Positions 23,695 to 32,782 of a stretch of DNA of 32,936 nucleotides are shown in pieces. The notes under the pieces are model-generated. The model did not search any database. It saw only the letters and a list, made by a program, of their open reading frames with translations, and was not told the DNA's origin. The stretch is from Candidatus Poribacteria bacterium. Its GTDB lineage: Bacteria > Poribacteria > WGA-4E > WGA-3G. A program made the translations under genes and the position numbers. Location of the stretch: positions 1 to 32,936 of the forward strand of contig JAJEIP010000039.1 of the NCBI GenBank assembly GCA_022827885.1, given 5' to 3'. How positions within the stretch are numbered: the first letter of the stretch is position 1; each line of letters begins with the position of its first letter.

Positions 23695-26673
23695 GTGGAA
23701 CAAAACGATGCCCAACTTATTCAGCGGATATTACAAGGGGACCAAGAGGCATTCAGTTCCTTAGTGAGAAAATATCAGCAAGGGGTTCACGCGCTCGTTT
23801 GGCGGAAGATCGGCGATTTTCATATCGCACAGGAAATCACACAAGACGCGTTTCTCCAAGCGTATAAAAAACTCGGAACCTTGAAGAACCCTACCCAATT
23901 CTCGGGGTGGCTCTACGTTATTGCGGCAAACTTATGTCGCAGCTGGTTCCGAAAGAATCGCATGCCGGTGCCGGAATCCTTAGAGGCTACTGAGGCTACT
24001 GAGGTAGATAGGGTTTCATATTCTCAGTATGTGGCAGAAGAACAGGCAACTGAAGCCGATGAAACGCGCCGTGAAGTCGTTAAGACGCTCCTCCAGAAAC
24101 TGCCCGAAAGCGAGCGGACGGTGATGACGCTCCACTACCTCGGCGAGATGACGATCCAAGCCATTTCCGAGTTCCTCGGTGTCTCCCCGAATACCGTCAA
24201 AAGCCGCCTGAGCCGCGCTCGCAACCGTCTACGAAAAGAGAAAGACGTGATTCAGCAGAACCTTGGCAGCTTCCAACTCCCGGATCAATTGACAGAAAAC
24301 ATCATGCGGGAAGTTTCGCGTCTGAGTCCTGTTCCTGCGCCTACGGGAAAGCCGACAGCCCCGTTGGCACTTTCAGCTGTTTCAGCTGTCGTGCTTTTCC
24401 TACTGATTGGGGTTGGCACGCAGCATCTCGCCCGTTTTCAGAAGCCTTACGACCTCAATGCCACCTCGGAATCGACGGTTGAGATTATTGATGCAGTTTT
24501 TATTTACGACTCCCCTGCGAAACCCGCCGTCCGGACTCAGGCAGGAAGTTCGGTACTTCCCGGTAAAAGTCCCGGGGCAGGTCAGAAACCCGACGACCCC
24601 CTTTTTGCCACACTCCCCATCAACACGACAGAAGTCCCGACCCCGAAACCGCAATGGACCCAGACAAAGGGACCCATAGGCGGTAAGGTCCAGAGTCTGT
24701 TCCTCACAGCGAACGCCGATCTCTATGCTGGCGCAGGCACAGATCTCTATAGATTGACAGACGATGGAAACGCCTGGCGATCCATCACGCCTAACATCCC
24801 TATCCAAGGATCGTGGCAAATAACAGAACGGGACGATATCCTCTACGTTGTCTCCGATAGGGCAATCCTCACTTCAATCGATAGAGGTGAGACGTGGCAT
24901 CCACTCGGCACACGTCCCGAAGGACAGTTGATTGATCTCGTCATAACAGATAAGGCACCCGGGGCACAAGTCGATATTATAATGTACTTGGCCCTCGCTG
25001 ATGGTGTATTTCGTTCCGTAGACGCTGGCACCTCGTGGACTTCCGTAAGCGCGCAGTTGATGAACAAAAAAATTCGCGCAATCACTGCCGTTGAAAATGT
25101 CGTGTTTGTCGGGACGGACTCGGGACTTTATCGCCTCAATTCGCAAGGCTGCACCTTATTACCAGTGGGTGAATCCCAGAATATCCGGGCAGTAGCGAGT
25201 GCCGGGCACCGACTCTATGTCGCCGTGGGAGAAGCGGCTGTAAATCAAGGCATCGGTTTCGGCGTGCCAGCGCGAATGATATCGGCGACATCTCTGGCAC
25301 TTTATCGCTCAACAGATTTGGGAAATTCGTGGCAGACCTTAGACTTTAGAAAAAGAAAAACAGAGCCATCCTCCCAAGACGGCATGACGATTCATGTTGC
25401 TTCTGGAACTTCGGAATCCTACCAGAAGGGTAAAAATGGATCCAAAGAGGCAGAAACGAAAACGACTTCAACCTTCAAAATGGTAGCAGTGGAAGAAATC
25501 CTTTGCGCAATGGACGACACAGGCAGTTATTACTCAAGTGACGCAGGTGAAAATTGGGTTAGCTTGGATTCACATATACCAGACATAAGTGATGTTTCCA
25601 GGCTTGTGTCTTTGAATGCGAATACCTTCTATCGGAACGGAAAGTCTGGGATTTATCGCACAACCGATGCCGGCAAGACGTGGCATCCATTTAGCACGGG
25701 ATTGGTAAATACAAGCGTGATGAATTTAGTTTCTGTCCGGAATGTGCTCTATGCCAATGTGGCGGGCGAACTTCTCGCCTCGTCCAACGGGGGTGAGTCG
25801 TGGACGCCTATCTCACACAATCTCGGAAACATCACGCATCTGGCGAAATCCAACGATTTGCTCTATGCCAGAGGTATAGAAGACACGCGCGTTCAACTCT
25901 TGCGCTTAACTACCGAGGACAATCGGTTAAACCCTATTCCGGGGATGTCATCTTTAGGGAGGTCAGACTATTTTGAAAGGAAAAACTTCCCTGTAGATGT
26001 GGATGGACTCGCTGGAGATTACAGTAAGACCGTGGAAGAGATCCTGAAACTGGTGAGCGGACTTTTCGGAGGTTTCGCTGTCAGTGGTAATACTTACTAT
26101 ATGGAATATGAACAAAGACTCTTCAGATGGAAAATCGGCACGCCTGAATGGGTGGATACCGGACTCATAGATGAAGGTGAATACATTGATACGGCTGACA
26201 GTTTTAAAAATCCGAGTTTCATGGGTTTCAAAATCGCTGTTTTAGGGAGAACTGTCTACGTCGCTAAATTGGACGGACACCTCTTCCAGTCGTTTGATGA
26301 AGGAGATACGTGGAACGATGTTACGGGGGAACTTCCGTTTTCTTTTTCACATTTCAAGGCAATAGAATTCGCTGGCGCCACTATCTACGTGGCAACCGAT
26401 AGCGGGGTTGCATATTCAAGCGATGGCACACATTGGCACGTTACATCCGGTCCTGAAGGCGTGCCAATCGTTATAGACCAATTTGCGGCGAGCGGAACAA
26501 CTCTGTATGGCGTAGCGGAACAAGGCGTCTATCAATTAAAAGAAAATTCTGACAGATGGGAACAGATGACACCCGATATTCCGAGTCCTGTTAGTGCTCT
26601 TGATGTTGAGGGGAACATACTTTATGTTGGCACCTATGGCAGCGGTGTGTTACGTTTTAAATTAGACGACTAA
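23695..26673 (+). CDS. Membrane-tethered ECF sigma factor B fused to Asp-box beta-propeller sensor
   Basis: This is one 992-aa polypeptide. Residues 1-190 are an ECF sigma factor (region 2 about 20-85, FLQAYKKLGTLKN; region 4 about 130-185, SERTVMTLHYLGEMTIQ and VSPNTVKSRLSRARNR). A linker follows (QLPDQLTENIMREVSRLSP), then a single membrane helix at about 223-243 (PLALSAVSAVVLFLLIGVGT). Residues about 330-990 are a beta-propeller with many Asp boxes (SIDRGETWHPLG, STDLGNSWQTL, TTDAGKTWHPF, SFDEGDTWNDV). The topology implies sigma in the cytoplasm and propeller outside. Release by proteolysis or conformational control is inferred. Start is GTG with GGGGAGG upstream, and an ECF-type promoter precedes it. 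Permease 3 follows after 39 bp. Confidence 0.9.
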   Translation: MEQNDAQLIQRILQGDQEAFSSLVRKYQQGVHALVWRKIGDFHIAQEITQDAFLQAYKKLGTLKNPTQFSGWLYVIAANLCRSWFRKNRMPVPESLEATEATEVDRVSYSQYVAEEQATEADETRREVVKTLLQKLPESERTVMTLHYLGEMTIQAISEFLGVSPNTVKSRLSRARNRLRKEKDVIQQNLGSFQLPDQLTENIMREVSRLSPVPAPTGKPTAPLALSAVSAVVLFLLIGVGTQHLARFQKPYDLNATSESTVEIIDAVFIYDSPAKPAVRTQAGSSVLPGKSPGAGQKPDDPLFATLPINTTEVPTPKPQWTQTKGPIGGKVQSLFLTANADLYAGAGTDLYRLTDDGNAWRSITPNIPIQGSWQITERDDILYVVSDRAILTSIDRGETWHPLGTRPEGQLIDLVITDKAPGAQVDIIMYLALADGVFRSVDAGTSWTSVSAQLMNKKIRAITAVENVVFVGTDSGLYRLNSQGCTLLPVGESQNIRAVASAGHRLYVAVGEAAVNQGIGFGVPARMISATSLALYRSTDLGNSWQTLDFRKRKTEPSSQDGMTIHVASGTSESYQKGKNGSKEAETKTTSTFKMVAVEEILCAMDDTGSYYSSDAGENWVSLDSHIPDISDVSRLVSLNANTFYRNGKSGIYRTTDAGKTWHPFSTGLVNTSVMNLVSVRNVLYANVAGELLASSNGGESWTPISHNLGNITHLAKSNDLLYARGIEDTRVQLLRLTTEDNRLNPIPGMSSLGRSDYFERKNFPVDVDGLAGDYSKTVEEILKLVSGLFGGFAVSGNTYYMEYEQRLFRWKIGTPEWVDTGLIDEGEYIDTADSFKNPSFMGFKIAVLGRTVYVAKLDGHLFQSFDEGDTWNDVTGELPFSFSHFKAIEFAGATIYVATDSGVAYSSDGTHWHVTSGPEGVPIVIDQFAASGTTLYGVAEQGVYQLKENSDRWEQMTPDIPSPVSALDVEGNILYVGTYGSGVLRFKLDD

Positions 26674-26712
26674 CGAAACGGTTAAGAAACAAAAAACAGA
26701 GGAAAAATTACC

Positions 26713-28137
26713 GTGTTAATAACATTGATTCAGAAAGAGATCATGCATCACGTTTTGAGTGTTCGGTTTGTGGCACTTCTGTTAATGTGCATTTTGCTCA
26801 TCCCACTCACCTTTTCTATTAGTTATCGCAAGTATCGTCAGAACTTGACAGATTATCAAGAATCGGTGAATCGCTCACGATCAGAAACAAAGGAAAATCC
26901 GCCGAATGCACAGAACCCAAACATAGAAGTTTCCAAACTTTTTCTCAAACCCACGCCGCTGAGCGTCTTCGCAAACGGTTTAGAGGAAGTGCTGCCGACC
27001 CATCTTGGAATGACGCGAAATGGCATTCGGACGGGTTCACCCGCACTTGCACAAGCACCCCTCGCGTACGTACTCGGCAATCTGGATTTCCTGTTTATTG
27101 TGGGGACGGTTTTCAGTCTGCTGGCACTTCTGTTCACATTTGACGCTGTGGCTGGAGAGAGAGAAGCCGGCACACTTCGGATAAACTTATCCAACTCCCT
27201 TCCCCGAGATGTATTTTTATGGAGCAAACTGATCGGTGGATATGTTGTGTTTGTCGTTCCATTTCTGGTGTCTTTCCTCTTGGGATTACTCATACTCGTC
27301 GGGCAGGGATTTCCTTTAGGTGAGTTCGGGGTTGCTGCCCCCGTGTTCGGTCTCACGCTTATCTCGTTACTTTATATCGCGGTATTTTTTACGATGGGTG
27401 TGCTCATCTCAACATGCCTTGATACCGCCAAAACCGCCCTCATAGTTGCTTTCACATTCTGGGTGCTCGCGGTGCTCATCGCGCCCCGCGGTGCGTTTGT
27501 CATTGCTAAATTGGTCGCACCGACCCGAACGCAGCAGACTGTTTATATGGAAAAAACAGCAATTCGCAATAACCTCGGGAAAGAGAAACAAGAGAAGTTG
27601 ACTCAAAAAATGGTTGAAACTTTTGGGACGAAGTTGGCGATAACACCAGAGGTGCAAAAAAAATTGGACGAGCTTCGGAAACCGATTAACGAGGAATTTC
27701 GACTGAAGTTCCAAGATCAAGCAAACAAGATTGACAAGGACTACCAACGCGAAAAGGATCGCCAAGAACAAATGGGAGAAATGCTCTCTCGGCTCGCGCC
27801 AACGTCCGCTCTCATCTATTCTGCGATAAACCTAACGCAAACGGGTAAGTTAAAAAGGGACACCTACTTTCAAACGGGTGAGAGATACTACCAGCACCTT
27901 GATGATTCATATTTCAGTGAAATCTCAGACGACGCGATGGCACAGGTCCAACAAATATTGGATCGACAGATGAATAATCTTTCTGAATCAGAAGAAATTC
28001 CACCGCCCCCAACACTGACGGAACCTGATTTATCGGAAACGTTGCGGCGGTCTGCAGTGGATGTGTTCTTACTCGGTTTTTTCGCTTTAGCGTTTACGGT
28101 GGTGGCATTTCTGAAGTTCTTCCGTTCCGACATCTGA
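26713..28137 (+). CDS. ABC-2-type transporter permease 3
   Basis: This 474-aa third paralogue has the same helices and coupling motif (DAVAGEREAGTLRINLSNSLPRDVF) as permeases 1 and 2. Start is GTG, as the alignment of MLITLIQKEIMHHVLSVRF with the paralogues shows, with GAGGAA upstream. The early hydrophilic part (SRSETKENPPNAQNPNIEVS) and the charged loop (NNLGKEKQEKLTQKMVETFG) are the most diverged stretches. It follows the sigma B fusion by 39 bp and is probably co-transcribed from the sigma B promoter. No ATPase is adjacent. Confidence 0.87.
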   Translation: MLITLIQKEIMHHVLSVRFVALLLMCILLIPLTFSISYRKYRQNLTDYQESVNRSRSETKENPPNAQNPNIEVSKLFLKPTPLSVFANGLEEVLPTHLGMTRNGIRTGSPALAQAPLAYVLGNLDFLFIVGTVFSLLALLFTFDAVAGEREAGTLRINLSNSLPRDVFLWSKLIGGYVVFVVPFLVSFLLGLLILVGQGFPLGEFGVAAPVFGLTLISLLYIAVFFTMGVLISTCLDTAKTALIVAFTFWVLAVLIAPRGAFVIAKLVAPTRTQQTVYMEKTAIRNNLGKEKQEKLTQKMVETFGTKLAITPEVQKKLDELRKPINEEFRLKFQDQANKIDKDYQREKDRQEQMGEMLSRLAPTSALIYSAINLTQTGKLKRDTYFQTGERYYQHLDDSYFSEISDDAMAQVQQILDRQMNNLSESEEIPPPPTLTEPDLSETLRRSAVDVFLLGFFALAFTVVAFLKFFRSDI

Positions 28138-28154
28138 GGCGAGGGATGTATCAC

Positions 28155-28185
28155 CACCATTGGCGGGGTTCCCACCCCCGCCTAC
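28155..28185. repeat. REP-like hairpin after permease 3
   Basis: GGCGGGG-TTCC-CACCCCCGCC followed by CTAC: the duplicate of the unit at 23274-23313 with one extra C in the right arm. Confidence 0.6.
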
Positions 28186-28329
28186 CTGCACCGTCAAATT
28201 AATTATAAAACGTCAATCTCCATAATTTTTCCCACTATACATCCATTCTTCCTCCAATCGTTTTTTTTACAACCCGCTGCTGAAATATTTACATACTTAC
28301 TTTTGGATAGATCTGTGCTATTATTAACA

Positions 28330-28371
28330 AATCCAAGTTGCCCCTATTTATAGACATAGCACTCCGCTGAG
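28330..28371. repeat. Truncated left end of the hairpin MITE, upstream of sigma C
   Basis: The first 42 bases have the same fragment as at 23576-23617, with the same break point after CACTCCGCTGAG. The truncation therefore predates the duplication of the intergenic block. Confidence 0.75.
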
Positions 28372-28388
28372 AACCCTTTGAAAAATAA

Positions 28389-28417
28389 TGCAACCTTTTG
28401 AGGTCTAAATTACGTCA
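28389..28417 (+). promoter_or_regulatory. ECF-type promoter motif upstream of sigma C
   Basis: TGCAACC (28389-28395), 17 bp, CGTCA (28413-28417), then CCCATAATCAATAGAT. It is 42 bp before the GTG start. It differs from the sigma B copy mainly downstream of the -10, where the leader is longer. Confidence 0.82.
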
Positions 28418-28459
28418 CCCATAATCAATAGATATAAACATTTCTGGAGGAGACTTGCT

Positions 28460-31387
28460 GTGGAACAAAACGATGCCCAACTTATTCAGCGGATATTACA
28501 AGGGGACCAGGAGGCATTCAGTCCCTTAGTGAAAAAATATCAGCAGGGGGTTCACGCGCTGGTGTGGCGGAAGATCGGCGATTTTCATATCGCACAGGAA
28601 ATCACACAAGACGCGTTTCTCCAAGCGTATAAAAAACTCGGAACCTTGAAAAACCATACCCAATTCTCGGGGTGGCTTTACGTTATTGCGGCAAACTTAT
28701 GTCGCAGCTGGTTCCGAAAGAATCGCATGCCGGTGCCGGAATCCTTAGAGGCTACTGAGACTAATGCGGTAGATAGGGTTTCATATTCTCAGTATGTGGC
28801 AGAAAAACAGGAAGCTGAATCCGATGAAACGCGCCGTGAAGTCGTTAAGACGCTCCTCCAGAAACTGCCCGAAAGCGAACGGACGGTGATGACGCTCCAC
28901 TATCTCGGCGAGATGACGATCAAATCCATTTCCGAGTTTCTCGGTGTTTCCCAGAATACCATCAAAAGCCGCCTGAGCCGCGCCCGCAACCGTCTCCGGA
29001 AAGAGGAAGACGTGATTCAGCAGAATCTTGGCAGCTTCCAATTCCCGGACAGTCTCACTGAGAATGTTATGCGACACATTGCCGAGCTGAGCCCAACCGC
29101 GCCACCCCCGTCTAAGAAACCCTTACTCCCTTTGGCAGCACTCGGTGCCGTAGCCGTCTTGGCGATCCTCTTCGGCATCGGGAGTCAATATCTCCTCCGG
29201 TTTCAGGTGCCATACAGTTTCGATGCCGACACTGAGCCTACCATTGAAATCGTTGATGAACTCATCTACCTTGAGATTCTCGCCAAACCTGCAGTGCGGA
29301 ACCGGAGCGGTAGAACGATCGCGCCCGGTGAAAACAGCGGTGCCGGGATGCAAACCGCCGAGCCTCACTTCACCGCAAACGCATCGGACGACACCGACAC
29401 GGGGGCGGATTCACGGTGGACCCAGGCAATGAGTCCCACAGGCAGTATTGTCTTCACTATCTTTGAATCTGCTGACGGCACCCTCTACGCTGTTGCAAAA
29501 ACGGGTCTCTATAAATTGACGCCCGATGCGACATGGGTGCTTCTTAACGCTGACATCCCTATTGGACAGTACCGAATCCCTATCACCGAGCACCAAGGCA
29601 CCCTCTATACCGTCTCTACCGATGAAGTATTCGCTTCAGAAGATGGGGGTGAGACTTGGAACGCCCTTGGCGCGCGACCCAAGGGCATCGCGAATGGACT
29701 CATCGTCACCGAGTCACCCGAGAAAGAAGGTATCACCCTGTCCCTCGCCCTTCAAGAGAAAGGCATCTTCCGATCTACCGATACCGGTCGGCACTGGATG
29801 CCCCTGAACACCGGATTGACAGGGAAACGGATTTATAGCTTCGCCGCCGTCGGAAACACCTTATTCGCTGGCACCAACCAAGGCCTCTATCGGCTGGATT
29901 CAAACGAATGGCACCAATTGCTCACAGACGCAGCCGATGCCGTCTATGCCGTGACGGTTGACGGAAGCGACCTGTATATTGGAATGGGACGAGATGTCGA
30001 GATGTCGGGATCCAGGAAACGCGGGATTCCGAGAAGCGTAGACAAAAGAATCTTCCACTCCGCGGATCTTGGAACGTCATGGACGGACATAACGCCTATA
30101 GATGCATCCCGAGTGATGCATTTCGACTCCGCCCTACAGATTTTGGCTGTAGATAAAACGCTCTTCGTCCTCGGCGTAACCGAATTTCGATCCAAGGATG
30201 GCGGGAAAACCTGGACACGCCTCAGATCTAACATAAGTTCCCGGATGGTCTCCAGATTCCCAGCGATCGCAATCGATGAGAATACATTTTACAAAGCCGA
30301 CCCCTACGGCATCAGCCGCACCACCGATGCTGGTGAGTCTTGGCACCCGTTTGTAAACGGGATGACAGGTCCCGCCATATACGACTTAATTGCCCTGAAT
30401 CAGAGACTCTATATGCGTATCGGTGGACACCTGGTCCACTCCACCGATGCCGGTCAGACCTGGCAACGGCTGCGCTTCAATACCGATGCGCCGACACCCC
30501 CATTGGATCCCGATTTTTATGCACGCATAAAACTCACAACTGCCAATAATCGCCTCTATGGCATTTCAATTGAGGAGTACAGACCGAGCCTTTTCCGAAC
30601 ATCCGATGCCGGAGATGAACTCATCCCCCTCCAAGGGGTCCCCGCTTTTGAACCTGAGCCGCCCCCAGACAGGGCAAGCGATATGTTGCGTCTATCGAGA
30701 AAAATAGGTTTAAGAATCAAGGCCTTTGCTGTCCGGGGTGAGACGTTTTACGCGCAATATCAGGAGAAACTTTACAAATGGAAACCCGGAGATACCGAAT
30801 GGACAGACACAGGACTTGCCGATCTCGGCTTTCTATCTCCTATCTTGGCTGTTTCTGGGGAAACCGTCTACATCAGTAGACCGCGCCTCAGTAGGCCGCG
30901 CGGAACATTGTTCCAATCTTTAGACGGCGGAACCTCGTGGAAAGACCTCACTGCAACGCTGCCGAGCGGATCCACACGTTCTTTAGACGGCGGAGATGCC
31001 TCGAAAGACAGCGGCGTACTGCAGGCGAGCCATTTCACACGTTTTAAGGAGATAACCTTCATCGGTTCATCGGTTTGTATCGCAACCGACACAGGTGTCT
31101 TGACCTCACACACCGGAGAACACTGGCGGGTTATCACAGATAAAAACCGGATGCCCATCATCATAGAAAAATTCGCTACAGACGGCACGACCCTCTACGG
31201 TGTCGGCAAGAACGGTGCCTACCGCTTAGATGCTGCCGGAGACTGGGACCTGATTTCTTCAGAGGTTCCCAACGGTTCGATTACATCTCTCGTTATCAGT
31301 AACAATCAACTTTACATCGCAACCCACAGCGACGGCATATTCCACATCTCGCTTGAGGAGCAGATGGATATTGCCAATTCGTTCTAA
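28460..31387 (+). CDS. Membrane-tethered ECF sigma factor C fused to a diverged Asp-box beta-propeller
   Basis: This is a 975-aa polypeptide with the same plan as copy B. The ECF sigma factor occupies residues 1-190, with region 4 helix SEFLGVSQNTIKSRLSRARN. The linker FPDSLTENVMRHIAELSP follows, then a membrane helix at about 221-242 (LAALGAVAVLAILFGIGSQY). A long propeller carries Asp boxes such as SEDGGETWNALG, STDTGRHWMPL, SADLGTSWTDI, SKDGGKTWTRL, TTDAGESWHPF, STDAGQTWQRL and SLDGGTSWKDL. The sigma part is nearly identical to B, while the propeller shares only the framework, so a different ligand is likely. Start is GTG with GGAGGAG upstream. A hairpin without a T run lies after the stop (31411-31440). 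A selenoprotein candidate gene follows 128 bp later. Confidence 0.9.
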   Translation: MEQNDAQLIQRILQGDQEAFSPLVKKYQQGVHALVWRKIGDFHIAQEITQDAFLQAYKKLGTLKNHTQFSGWLYVIAANLCRSWFRKNRMPVPESLEATETNAVDRVSYSQYVAEKQEAESDETRREVVKTLLQKLPESERTVMTLHYLGEMTIKSISEFLGVSQNTIKSRLSRARNRLRKEEDVIQQNLGSFQFPDSLTENVMRHIAELSPTAPPPSKKPLLPLAALGAVAVLAILFGIGSQYLLRFQVPYSFDADTEPTIEIVDELIYLEILAKPAVRNRSGRTIAPGENSGAGMQTAEPHFTANASDDTDTGADSRWTQAMSPTGSIVFTIFESADGTLYAVAKTGLYKLTPDATWVLLNADIPIGQYRIPITEHQGTLYTVSTDEVFASEDGGETWNALGARPKGIANGLIVTESPEKEGITLSLALQEKGIFRSTDTGRHWMPLNTGLTGKRIYSFAAVGNTLFAGTNQGLYRLDSNEWHQLLTDAADAVYAVTVDGSDLYIGMGRDVEMSGSRKRGIPRSVDKRIFHSADLGTSWTDITPIDASRVMHFDSALQILAVDKTLFVLGVTEFRSKDGGKTWTRLRSNISSRMVSRFPAIAIDENTFYKADPYGISRTTDAGESWHPFVNGMTGPAIYDLIALNQRLYMRIGGHLVHSTDAGQTWQRLRFNTDAPTPPLDPDFYARIKLTTANNRLYGISIEEYRPSLFRTSDAGDELIPLQGVPAFEPEPPPDRASDMLRLSRKIGLRIKAFAVRGETFYAQYQEKLYKWKPGDTEWTDTGLADLGFLSPILAVSGETVYISRPRLSRPRGTLFQSLDGGTSWKDLTATLPSGSTRSLDGGDASKDSGVLQASHFTRFKEITFIGSSVCIATDTGVLTSHTGEHWRVITDKNRMPIIIEKFATDGTTLYGVGKNGAYRLDAAGDWDLISSEVPNGSITSLVISNNQLYIATHSDGIFHISLEEQMDIANSF

Positions 31388-31515
31388 ACTTTCCCGATTC
31401 CCGACTTTCTTATCCCCTCTACCTCTGATAACGGGGGATATGAGACTAAGAGATACTTCTTAAAGTAAATAGGACTTACGAGTGATACGCTTGTAATATC
31501 AAAGGGAACTTCAAA

Positions 31516-32766
31516 ATGAAAAACAGAAAGTTAGTTTCTACAATTCTCGTCATATCGGTTTTAAGTTTGAGCCTAATTCTTCAGGGGTGTGCCGATAAAA
31601 TAAATATGAGGAACACGTTAGACAAGAAGGCAACCTTACAGGTGAATGCCCACTGGGATCCAATTGCTGATTCCTCGTTGGATCTTCCTAACCATTCGCC
31701 GAAACACGCCGCACTTCTTAACGACCTTTCACCAGCACACCCCAGTCAAGCATATAAGGCAGATGCCTTCACAGTCTTTTTCCCAAACCGAAGTGTTAGC
31801 GTAGGAGATTTGTGGGAACTTGATGCCAAGGAAATTATTCCCTTTCTGCGTCAGTTCCATCCCGGTGCGACTGCAGAGATACGTAGCAATCCAGGCAGTA
31901 AATTTTTCGTACCCCTGTTTAACTTCACGCTGACGTTCTCAAAGGTTGGACTGGAATCAGAAGGTGCCTACGCGTGCCTACGGGCACTTTCGTCGTCTTA
32001 CGCCGAAATCGTCTTCAGAATCCATGCGGACTTCCTGCTCAATAAGGACGCTGGTGCTTACTTTACACCTGCACAATTTACCGGACGCTTGATACTCAAC
32101 CGGAGCAACGGCGCGATTCGAGAATTCTGGCTCTATCTGCCGCCTCGCAACAGCAATGTCGACTTTTTCGCCTTTGGAGGGGCGGATATGCTGTTCGTAC
32201 CGCGCATGGAACTCATTGGACGGCATACAGATGACAAGAATGAGATTGTGTGGGAAACCACTATCACGGAAGCAGCGGCAAAAACAGCATTGAAGCAGGC
32301 TTTCTACAAGTCGGCTCAGATTGAAACATTCCCTATTGAGGAGATTGTCGCAGAAGCACAAGCAAAAAATCGTCCGATTCATCTCCTTCTCACATGGGGT
32401 GTATTCGACGATGAATCGTGCTGAGCGAGTGGCAAAACTTTGAGAGCGGGTCCGCTCTACTCATCAGAAGTCATTCAGCTACTCAATAAACAATTTGTCA
32501 ATGTATTCGTTGTTTTGGGGGATTTGCCAGCACTCCAGAACAGCACAAAAGGCGCACCGGTAAATCAATTGGCGGCAGTTGTTGCCCAAACGCTTAAAGA
32601 ATCTGTCGGCCAAGGGGCAGGGAAATCGGTCAACACTTTTGTACTATCGCCCGAGTTGGAACTGGTAGGTCATTTACCCTATCGAAAACCGAATGAGTCC
32701 TTTTCACCTGTTGATGAAGAAAAATATTTAACGTTTCTCAAGGATTCTTTGGCGATGCTTAAATAG
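31516..32766 (+). CDS. Candidate lipoprotein selenoprotein with Cys-Sec (TGC TGA) motif and thioredoxin-like C-terminus
   Basis: I read one 416-aa protein through an in-frame TGA at 32422-32424. The N-terminus is a lipoprotein signal (LILQGC, lipidated Cys25), so it should sit in the envelope. Residues about 26-280 form an unrecognised beta-rich domain. From about 290 the pattern IHLLLTWGVFDDESC-U-ASGKTLR, then SSEVIQLLNKQFVNVFVV, resembles thioredoxin-like proteins, with Cys302-Sec303 at the redox site. The TGA continues in frame for 113 codons to TAA, and a GGTC-loop hairpin lies 24 nt beyond it. If the TGA were a stop, the protein would end at 302 with a lone Cys, and 32440-32766 would be an orphan frame starting at a TTG without a ribosome binding site. 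AAAGGGAA precedes the ATG. Redox or thiol chemistry is inferred. Confidence 0.8.
32425..32475 (+). promoter_or_regulatory. Candidate bacterial SECIS element
   Basis: Directly after the in-frame TGA is a 6-bp perfect stem AGAGCG/CGCTCT (32443-32448 and 32453-32458) closed by the tetraloop GGTC (32449-32452). There are 24 nt between TGA and loop. Known bacterial SECIS hairpins lie immediately downstream of the UGA, have a G in the first loop positions (GGUC in E. coli formate dehydrogenase) and are read by SelB. A weaker outer pairing, ACTT (32437-32440) with AAGT (32468-32471), could extend the stem. Confidence 0.75.
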
Positions 32767-32782
32767 CAGTAGATGCTATACT

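Noticed and set aside
32440-32766. Separate 108-aa gene starting at TTG
   Set aside because: It is in the same frame as the lipoprotein, starts inside the SECIS-like hairpin region, has no ribosome binding site, and looks like the second half of a thioredoxin-like domain. It is better read as the part after selenocysteine.
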